Of a stretch of 8,749 bases of DNA, positions 1 through 5,097 are shown in pieces. The notes under the pieces were generated by a model that had not been told where the DNA came from, did no database searches, and was given only the letters and a program-made list of their open reading frames with translations. The stretch comes from Phycisphaerales bacterium UBA4658 (GTDB lineage: Bacteria; Planctomycetota; Phycisphaerae; Phycisphaerales; UBA1924): positions 1-8,749 of the forward strand of contig DHLW01000169.1 of the NCBI GenBank assembly GCA_002405485.1. The letters run 5' to 3'. The stretch's first letter is position 1; every line of letters begins with the position of its first letter. A program made the translations under genes and the position numbers.

Positions 1-31
1 CCAAACGCGTCTCGGGCCGAAGATGAGGAGC

Positions 32-65
32 GGGGGGAAGGGGTTGGGGGCAGGAGGGGTGGGGG
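32..65 (+). other. G-rich tract, potential G-quadruplex
   Basis: Five runs of four or more G (32-37, 40-43, 46-50, 56-59, 61-65) are separated by loops of 1-6 nt. This fits the classical quadruplex pattern with more runs than needed. It ends 27 nt before the candidate -10 box and 50 nt before the membrane-protein start, so it occupies the core-promoter or activator region. Whether it folds, and whether it affects transcription, cannot be told from sequence. Confidence 0.5.
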
Positions 66-89
66 AGGACCGGACGAGCGGTGGAACTT

Positions 90-98
90 TGGTATGCT
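90..98 (+). promoter_or_regulatory. Candidate extended -10 promoter element
   Basis: TGGTATGCT has the TGn extension and a TATGCT hexamer (four of six matches to TATAAT). No good -35 is present 17 nt upstream, which is usual for extended -10 promoters. It predicts a start near 105 and a very short leader holding just the GGAGG ribosome site. It rests on motif matching only. Confidence 0.3.
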
Positions 99-105
99 CC
101 GATCT

Positions 106-110
106 GGAGG
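106..110 (+). promoter_or_regulatory. Shine-Dalgarno site (decides start of the membrane protein)
   Basis: GGAGG lies 5 nt before the ATG at 116. It is the reason for preferring that start over the in-frame upstream ATG at 23. Confidence 0.75.
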
Positions 111-115
111 TTGAC

Positions 116-700
116 ATGAGCCAGATGCCAGCGACGGAACAGCCGGACGTGTCTGCGATGAGCGAGCCCCCAAAGTGGCCGATGGTGGTGGGGATCATCA
201 GCATCGTGTGGGGTTCTCTTGGGGTGATCTGCAACGGATGTGGTGCGCTCTCGCCGGTGCTCGGGAACGCGATGGTGAACATGGTTCCCCCGGAGCAGCA
301 GGAGCAGATGCGCCAGCAGATGGCGGCGAGCAGTTCGGCGCCGATGATCGCGGTGGCGGTGCTCTCGGTGCTGCTCTCGATCCTGCTCATCGTGGCGGGG
401 GTGATGACGCTGCGTCGGCAGGCGATCGGGCGTCCGATGCACCTTGGGTGGGCCGCGATCGGGACGCTTACCGCACTCGCTGGGGTCTTTTTCGGCTGGG
501 CCAATGCGCAGGCGATGCAGCAGCAGATGCCGCCGGGGGCCGACGCCACGCAGGCCGCGGCTCAGCAGGCCGGGATGGTCGGCGGACTCGTCTTCGGTCT
601 GTGCTTGTCGCTCATCTACCCGATCTTCTGCCTCGTCTGGTTCGGCGCAATGGGCAAGAAGCCCGAAGTGGGCGCTCCGCGGACTGACGGGCTCATCTGA
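116..700 (+). CDS. Four-helix inner-membrane protein of unknown function
   Basis: I do not recognise a named family. The 194-residue product has four hydrophobic helices, roughly residues 23-45, 76-98, 108-130 and 153-177, and a short polar N-terminus without a cleavable signal. Two Gln/Met-rich loops follow helix 1 (PPEQQEQMRQQM, about 58-69) and helix 3 (AMQQQMPPGAD, about 133-143), so the protein looks like two related helix-loop-helix halves. The frame is open further upstream, but the ATG at 116 is preferred because GGAGG lies 5 nt before it and the upstream residues are low-complexity Gly/Arg. The TGA is followed 18 nt later by the ROK kinase start, which suggests cotranscription. It is probably an integral inner-membrane protein. 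A role in sugar uptake is possible from the neighbour but unproven. That it is a real gene is well supported; its function is not. Confidence 0.8.
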   Translation: MSQMPATEQPDVSAMSEPPKWPMVVGIISIVWGSLGVICNGCGALSPVLGNAMVNMVPPEQQEQMRQQMAASSSAPMIAVAVLSVLLSILLIVAGVMTLRRQAIGRPMHLGWAAIGTLTALAGVFFGWANAQAMQQQMPPGADATQAAAQQAGMVGGLVFGLCLSLIYPIFCLVWFGAMGKKPEVGAPRTDGLI

Positions 701-718
701 GTCGAGCCGGGCTGGACC

Positions 719-1705
719 ATGAGCGAAGGCGTCTATCTCGGCCTGGATATCGGCGGCACCAAGATCGGTCTGTGCGTGGGCACACCTGATGGGCGTGTGC
801 TCGCGACCGATCGACTCGCCGTCGATCACTCGCTCGCGCCCGAGGCGATTCTGAGCGACTGCAAGCAGCGGCTGCTGGCACTCCTCAAAGCTGTCGGGCC
901 GAGCGCGGGAAGAGTGCTTGCGCTCGGGGCGGCGTGTCCGGGGCCGCTGGATTATGCCCGCGGGGCGTTCATCAATCCGCCGAACAATCCGCGGTGGCAT
1001 GGGTTTGGATTGCGTGATTGGTTGAAGGCCGGCTTCGAGTGTCCGAGCGCGATGATGAACGACGCCAACGCCGCGGCGTATGCCGAGTGGCTGTGGGGTG
1101 CCGCACGCGGAGCGCAGACGGCGGTGTTTCTGACGTTTTCCACCGGCATGGGCGCGGGGCTCATCATCGATGGTCGGTTGTACGAGGGTCCGCTCGGGCT
1201 TGCCGGCGAGATCGGGCGGATCAAGAGCAGTCCGCAGGATGACGGGCCGGTGGGGTTCGGGCGTCGCGGGAGCATCGAGGGGTACTGCTCGGGTCCTGGC
1301 CTGAGCCAGATGGCCCACGCCGAGGCGATCGTCTGCACGCACACCAATGAATCCAGCGTGCTCCGCGAAGTGCTGGCGCGAGAGGGCGCGATTTCGCCGC
1401 AGGCGCTGTGCGATGCGGCGCGGGGCGGCGATGCCGCTGCACTCCGCGTGATCGAGCGGTCGGCGAGCGAACTGGGGCGGCTGATGGGAGTGATGACGGA
1501 CATCCTGAACCCCCAGGTGTTCGTGCTGGGCACGATCGGCTCGGCGTATCCGGATCTGTTCATTCCTCGCGCGATGCGCGTGCTGCGAGAGGTGGCGATT
1601 CCGGCCGCGTCGGCGATCGTGGACGTTCGGCCGAGCACGCTCACCCATCGCGGGGATCAGCAGGCGCTGGCCGTCGCCGCGTACACGCTCCGATCCGGCC
1701 GCTGA
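719..1705 (+). CDS. ROK-family sugar kinase (glucokinase-like), zinc site lost
   Basis: This is a 328-residue cytosolic protein of normal ROK length, expected to phosphorylate a hexose or N-acetylhexosamine with ATP. The N-terminal phosphate loop is DIGGTK (10-15), the substrate loop INPPNNPRW is at 85-93, the catalytic Asp115 lies in NDAN (114-117), the second phosphate loop STGMGAG is at 141-147, and the sugar-contacting Glu164 lies in AGEIG. In ROK enzymes this Glu is normally followed by GH and then CxCGxxGCxE, whose His and three Cys bind structural zinc. Here the four ligand positions read Arg167, Val178, Phe180 and Ser185, while Gly181, Gly184 and Glu187 remain. The exact sugar cannot be assigned. 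No strong ribosome site precedes the ATG. It starts 18 nt after the membrane protein, so translation may be coupled. Family assignment is firm, glucokinase activity tentative. Confidence 0.9.
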   Translation: MSEGVYLGLDIGGTKIGLCVGTPDGRVLATDRLAVDHSLAPEAILSDCKQRLLALLKAVGPSAGRVLALGAACPGPLDYARGAFINPPNNPRWHGFGLRDWLKAGFECPSAMMNDANAAAYAEWLWGAARGAQTAVFLTFSTGMGAGLIIDGRLYEGPLGLAGEIGRIKSSPQDDGPVGFGRRGSIEGYCSGPGLSQMAHAEAIVCTHTNESSVLREVLAREGAISPQALCDAARGGDAAALRVIERSASELGRLMGVMTDILNPQVFVLGTIGSAYPDLFIPRAMRVLREVAIPAASAIVDVRPSTLTHRGDQQALAVAAYTLRSGR

Positions 1706-1710
1706 AGAAG

Positions 1711-1736
1711 GCCCGAATAACCCGGTGAAGTCGGGC
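1711..1736 (+). terminator. Weak hairpin after the ROK kinase
   Basis: GCCCGA at 1711-1716 pairs with TCGGGC at 1731-1736 around a 14-nt loop, starting 6 nt after the kinase stop. The stem is short and no T tract follows, so it is at best a weak terminator. It may also be chance pairing in GC-rich DNA. The rest of the spacer up to 1946 holds no gene I can support. Confidence 0.2.
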
Positions 1737-1946
1737 AAGCTGCGTGCGTTCGCGCCGTTGGTATCGCTACACGTCCAACCGCGCCTCGGGTCGAACCCGC
1801 GGTGAGCTGGCGGCGTGGTCCGCTGAATGCACTACTGGAGTGTGCCGGCTCGGCTGCGCGATGCGGCTTGAGCTTCCGGCCTGGTGAGTATCGCGGGTGC
1901 ATGCGCCGGGGTTCGGCGCTTGCCGGGGTCAATCCAGAGCATTCAC

Positions 1947-1950
1947 GGAG
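1947..1950 (+). promoter_or_regulatory. Shine-Dalgarno site (decides start of the DUF4114 protein)
   Basis: GGAG lies 7 nt before the ATG at 1958 but only 1 nt before the ATG at 1952. The second ATG is therefore the likely start. Confidence 0.65.
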
Positions 1951-1957
1951 AATGGAC

Positions 1958-2695
1958 ATGAAGATCAAGACGAGCATTGTTTCTGTGAGCGTGATGGCCG
2001 CTTTGAGCGCTGTCGCATCGGGTCAGACGTACACGACCGTCAACCCCCCGCCGTCGGGCGAGAAGAGCCACGCTCAGATCCTGCGGGATCTGTACGGCTC
2101 GACATTCACGATGACGTCCAACGGGCGTGACTATGTGGGCGGAGCGGTGACGGCGCAGCGGCTTGCCGACGCGGGCGCCGGCGGACCGACCTCGCTCTCC
2201 TCGGGCACGGTGGGCGCGGTCGACTCGATCTGGTCGGGGGAGAGCACGTTCCTGGTCACCGCACGGGCCAAGTTCGCGGCGGACCGATCGCAGTTCGGGT
2301 ATTTCGACGACACGCTGGCGACGCCGACGTTCCAGTCGCTGTTTGACACGGGCACGATGAACTCCGAGCGCTCGGTCACCTTGACCGGGCCGTTCCGCTG
2401 GGCGATCAAGAATCTCAGCCGCAACACCCTGTGGACGAGCAACCCGGGAGACAACAACGGGCTGGGCTCATTCTCGAACCGGACGTTCGACCAGCTCACG
2501 ACGTACGCGATCGATCGCCCGGAGAAGACGGGCATGGAGTGGGTGCTGTTCTGGGAAGATCGCATGAAGGGCGAGCATGCGGACTATGACTTCAACGACG
2601 CGGTCATCGCGATCACGGCGCAGCCGATTCCCGCGCCGGCCTCGGCGGCGCTCGTCGGGCTCGGCGGGATGCTCATGCTCCGCCGCCGACGCTGA
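1958..2695 (+). CDS. Secreted DUF4114-like protein with PAP-type PEP-CTERM anchor
   Basis: The 245-residue product starts MKIKTSIVSV and has a classic signal peptide with a probable cleavage near residues 20-22 (AVASG/QT). The middle is rich in Ser, Thr, Gly and Asp, as in extracellular beta-rich proteins. Residues about 194-220 contain WVLFWEDRM followed by ADYDFNDAVIAI. This is the aromatic, Asp-rich closing motif of DUF4114 domains, thought to bind calcium. The last 22 residues form a sorting signal: PAPASA, a short hydrophobic Gly/Leu helix and a terminal RRRR. This matches the PEP-CTERM layout, with PAP in place of PEP. Such proteins are expected to be processed by an exosortase and displayed or shed at the cell surface; no exosortase gene is in this window. 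The upstream open frame (from 1802) is probably not translated, because the signal peptide begins at 1958. Confidence 0.85.
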   Translation: MKIKTSIVSVSVMAALSAVASGQTYTTVNPPPSGEKSHAQILRDLYGSTFTMTSNGRDYVGGAVTAQRLADAGAGGPTSLSSGTVGAVDSIWSGESTFLVTARAKFAADRSQFGYFDDTLATPTFQSLFDTGTMNSERSVTLTGPFRWAIKNLSRNTLWTSNPGDNNGLGSFSNRTFDQLTTYAIDRPEKTGMEWVLFWEDRMKGEHADYDFNDAVIAITAQPIPAPASAALVGLGGMLMLRRRR

Positions 2696-2734
2696 TCGCC
2701 TCGCGGGCTCTGCCGGGTCGGCGAGTGTGCTGCG

Positions 2735-2740
2735 TATCGT
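2735..2740 (+). promoter_or_regulatory. Candidate -10 box for leaderless hydrolase mRNA
   Basis: TATCGT ends 6 nt before the hydrolase ATG at 2747, and no Shine-Dalgarno sequence is visible. That spacing would place the transcription start at or next to the ATG, the arrangement of leaderless genes. The hexamer is weak and no -35 is evident. Confidence 0.3.
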
Positions 2741-2746
2741 CGGGGC

Positions 2747-3547
2747 ATGAGTTCCACCGTGCACGTGGGGGCGCTGGTTCCCGGGCGGCTTGCCCAGTGG
2801 CTGGCGCTCCCGCACGACAACCCCGACTTTGCCGTCACCCCCGACGAGCTCGCGCTCACGATCGAGCGCCTTCGCGCCACGCCGATGGCTCCTCCACGCC
2901 CGGTGCTCGTGCTTGCCGGGTACCGGGCGTGGCGCATCATGGTCTCGCAGGTCGCCCGGCGGATGCATGAGCTGGTCGGCGGGCCGGCGGACATGTTCGA
3001 GCCCCTGGCCTATCCGCATTGCGGCGATCTGGACCGGATCGCGCGGCTCGTGGTTCGGCATGTCGAACGCACATGGCCCAACCCCGAGCCGCACCGCACC
3101 ACCGAGATCGACGTGATCGGGGTCTCCATGGGCGGGCTGGTCGCTCGGCTGGCGGCGCAGTTGCCCTTGGAAGACGGTCAAAAGCGGCTGCGCGTCGCCC
3201 GCCTGTTCACCCTCGGAACCCCGCACAATGGCGCGATCCTCGCGGGGAAGGTCGCGCTCGATCGTGCCGCCAAGGACATGCGGCCCGGCTCGGCGTTCCT
3301 GGATCGCCTGAACGCCGCGCTCCCGACGGCGCGGTATGAACTGGTCTGCTATGCCCGACTGAACGATCGTTGGGTCGGCGCGACCCGGAGCGCCCCGCCC
3401 GGGCGCGAGCCTATCTGGGTCAGCGGCACGCGCGTCTTCAGCCATGTCACGATCACGACCGACGATCGCATCCTCGCCGACGTCGCGCTGCGACTCCGCG
3501 GCGAGACGCCCCTGGCCCGACGGGCAAGCCGGCCTCCGATGGATTGA
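2747..3547 (+). CDS. Alpha/beta hydrolase, lipase/esterase-like
   Basis: The 266-residue product has no signal peptide and is probably cytosolic. After strand PVLVLAGY (52-59) comes the nucleophile elbow GVSMGG (125-130) with Ser127, then FTLGTPHNG (154-162), a motif shared by lipases and PGAP1-like esterases. Asp207 in NDRWV and His233 in FSHVTI sit where the acid and the His of the triad are expected. The family hydrolyses ester bonds of lipids or small acyl substrates; the substrate here is unknown. The N-terminal 50 residues look like a separate helical cap. The gene lacks a ribosome site and may be leaderless. It ends 12 nt from the stop of the TraB-family gene on the other strand, so the two are convergent with almost no spacer. 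A long minus-strand frame over the same DNA has no recognisable motif and is a shadow. Confidence 0.85.
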   Translation: MSSTVHVGALVPGRLAQWLALPHDNPDFAVTPDELALTIERLRATPMAPPRPVLVLAGYRAWRIMVSQVARRMHELVGGPADMFEPLAYPHCGDLDRIARLVVRHVERTWPNPEPHRTTEIDVIGVSMGGLVARLAAQLPLEDGQKRLRVARLFTLGTPHNGAILAGKVALDRAAKDMRPGSAFLDRLNAALPTARYELVCYARLNDRWVGATRSAPPGREPIWVSGTRVFSHVTITTDDRILADVALRLRGETPLARRASRPPMD

Positions 3548-3559
3548 TCGGTCGGCGGG

Positions 3560-4990
3560 CTATTCCGCAGGCACTCGCTTCTCCGCACGCTTGAGCTCTC
3601 GCTGCAGCGCCTGCCGGATCGAACTCCGCATGGACTCCATCTGGCGACGCTCGGCGGGATTGCCCGGCATGTTCACGACGATCGCGTCAAGCCACTCCAC
3701 GCCGGCCTCGCGATAGCCCAGCGCGGCGAGCCCCTCCTCGAGCCCGGGCATGTGCGCCCCGCCGTAGATGATCCCGACCGACTTGACCCCGGGCTCGTTC
3801 TCGATCACCGAGCGAAGATCATCCAGCACCACCTCGTTACGGTCGTGCAGGATGACGCTCATGGTCTTCTGCATCCCCGGGGCGGCGGCCAGGAACCTGT
3901 CGGCGTCGTTGAGCACCTCCAGGAGCATGAGCTTGCCGATCGTCTGCATGCCCGGCATCAAGCGCATGAATCCCAGCATCAGCTTGGCGACGCCCGCCTG
4001 AAACGACGACCCGTCGAGCATCTTGAAGATCTGGTCCGGATCCGAGCCCGAGGAGCTCAGCCGTTCCTGCACCTGATCGATCGACAGGTCGCTGTTGCGC
4101 CAGTTTGGCAGATCGTGGTTCATCACGTCGAGCTGAAAGACCAGCCCAAGGGCCCGGGCCAGCTCGTGCTGCAGCCCCCGGTCGTCGGCATCCGGAAGGT
4201 CCGAAGGGCGGATGGGCTTCTGTGCGCTCAGCAGGATGTCCTCCGCGGCGCCCTCACCGCCGACGGCGCCGTCGGAGCCGAGACTCGTGATTTCCAGCTC
4301 GCCCCAGCGCCGTGCCGCGGGCCGACTGGCCTGATTCGGTTCGGACGCCGCATCCGACGGCTCGGCCTTCGGAATCGAGGCCGGCTTGGCTGCATACACA
4401 AACCGCGTTCCCCAGGCGTCGGCGGCCATGAGGTCGAAGTAGGTTCTGTACTTGCCGTCGAGCCCCGCCTGCAGGGCCTCCAGCGACTCGGGCAGGGCGC
4501 CGGCGCGGCGCTCGTGCTGCCGGGCGGCGATCGCCAGCAGACGCATACGCATCCTGGTGCTCTTCACGCGCGAGGCATCGTCATCGGCCGTCTTCAGCGC
4601 GTGCTCGGGCCGACCCGTGCCCGGCGGCTTGACGCCCTCATAGAGCACCACATCCTGATTGTCCAGCAGTTGCTGCAGGCGGTCGTAGAAGGGCTTGTCG
4701 CCGACGTGCACCGCGGCGCACATCGTGATCGACGGGCCGGGCGCTCCGACGCGCTCGAATCGCCGAACGGCCATTTGCAGCGTCACGCTCTGCAGGTGCT
4801 TGCCGTCGCCGCCGCGGTCGTCGATGGTCCGGAGATAGCGGTCGTCTCGATCCCGCTCGATCGCGCCCGCGGGCTGGGCCGTCGTCGAGGGGGCGGAGTC
4901 GGTCTCCGGCCCGGCCCAGGCGTTTGACGCGAACGCCAGCAGCGACGCCCCAGCCAGGGACCCCGCCGCGAGGAATCGGTGCAGATGCAT
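3560..4990 (-). CDS. Exported TraB/GumN-family protein with inserted GspG-like domain
   Basis: The 476-residue product begins with a signal peptide, MHLHRFLAAG to about NAWA/GP (cut near 26). The first TraB half holds AAVHVGDKPFYDRL (His95, with Ala replacing the Gly of the usual GxxH) and VVLYEGVKP (Glu118). Residues about 143-257 look like the C-terminal domain of type II secretion pseudopilin GspG: helix with GALPESLEAL (164-173), ADAWGTRFVY (190-199) and SLGSDGAVGGEGAAEDI (236-252), including both Asp positions used for calcium in GspG. The TraB fold then resumes with ARALGLVFQLDVMNHDLPNW, RNEVVLDDL (384-392) and IIYGGAHMPGLEEGL (His413). No pilin N-terminal helix is present. TraB relatives include Tiki-type proteases and pheromone-shutdown proteins, so a periplasmic metal-dependent hydrolase is possible. 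The start is chosen because GGAG lies 8 nt upstream of this ATG but only 2 nt from the earlier one at 4996. Confidence 0.85.
   Translation of the reverse strand: MHLHRFLAAGSLAGASLLAFASNAWAGPETDSAPSTTAQPAGAIERDRDDRYLRTIDDRGGDGKHLQSVTLQMAVRRFERVGAPGPSITMCAAVHVGDKPFYDRLQQLLDNQDVVLYEGVKPPGTGRPEHALKTADDDASRVKSTRMRMRLLAIAARQHERRAGALPESLEALQAGLDGKYRTYFDLMAADAWGTRFVYAAKPASIPKAEPSDAASEPNQASRPAARRWGELEITSLGSDGAVGGEGAAEDILLSAQKPIRPSDLPDADDRGLQHELARALGLVFQLDVMNHDLPNWRNSDLSIDQVQERLSSSGSDPDQIFKMLDGSSFQAGVAKLMLGFMRLMPGMQTIGKLMLLEVLNDADRFLAAAPGMQKTMSVILHDRNEVVLDDLRSVIENEPGVKSVGIIYGGAHMPGLEEGLAALGYREAGVEWLDAIVVNMPGNPAERRQMESMRSSIRQALQRELKRAEKRVPAE
4232..4564 (-). other. GspG-like domain inserted inside the TraB-family protein
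   Basis: This segment encodes residues about 143-253 of the TraB-family protein. In order it shows a helix ending in GALPESLEAL, the loop-strand ADAWGTRFVY, a variable Pro/Ala/Ser stretch of about 25 residues, and SLGSDGAVGGEGAAEDI. These match the order and spacing of the soluble GspG domain (GRYPTS-like helix end, DPWG-like turn, SLGADG..GGEG...DI calcium loop). The flanks match consecutive parts of TraB, so it is an insertion and not an end-to-end fusion. The boundaries are estimates. Confidence 0.7.
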
Positions 4991-4998
4991 GATCATGA

Positions 4999-5002
4999 CT
5001 CC
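4999..5002 (-). promoter_or_regulatory. Shine-Dalgarno site (decides start of the TraB-family gene)
   Basis: On the minus strand, TGGAG lies 8 nt before the ATG at 4990 and 2 nt before the ATG at 4996. The later ATG is favoured, and its product begins cleanly with the signal peptide. Confidence 0.65.
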
Positions 5003-5058
5003 ATTCTTGGCCCACTGGGGCAGGTGCGGGAGTATGGGCCATCGCCTGTGGATTCGCA

Positions 5059-5079
5059 GCATCCCCAGATGCGGGATGC
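5059..5079 (-). terminator. Perfect 7-bp hairpin between the HEAT and TraB genes
   Basis: GCATCCC (5059-5065) and GGGATGC (5073-5079) are perfect inverted repeats around a 7-nt loop. They begin about 18 nt after the HEAT gene stop and lie in the 107-nt spacer before the TraB gene. No T tract follows on the minus strand, so it may attenuate or process the transcript and need not be a full terminator. Two copies of CGTCACGA (5079-5086, 5089-5096) sit one helical turn apart between it and the stop codon. Confidence 0.35.
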
Positions 5080-5097
5080 GTCACGATCCGTCACGAA

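Noticed and set aside
23..115. N-terminal extension of the four-helix membrane protein
   Set aside because: It is Gly-rich low complexity derived from the G tract, with GGAGG placed for the ATG at 116.
952..1644. Minus-strand open frame (230 codons) opposite the ROK kinase
   Set aside because: It is a shadow of the kinase gene; the kinase motifs are unambiguous.
1802..1957. N-terminal extension of the DUF4114-like protein
   Set aside because: It would place 52 Arg/Cys-rich residues before a normal signal peptide, and the ribosome site supports 1958.
1706..1957. Sigma-54 promoter for the PEP-CTERM gene
   Set aside because: GG and GC elements around 1808 and 1880 do not have the required spacing.
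2468..3445. Minus-strand open frame (325 codons) opposite the hydrolase
   Set aside because: The + strand carries the Ser-Asp-His triad motifs. The minus frame is compositionally odd and also overlaps the end of the DUF4114 gene.
3752..4927. + strand open frame (391 codons) opposite the TraB-family gene
   Set aside because: It has no recognisable domain, while the minus strand has a signal peptide and conserved TraB and GspG motifs.
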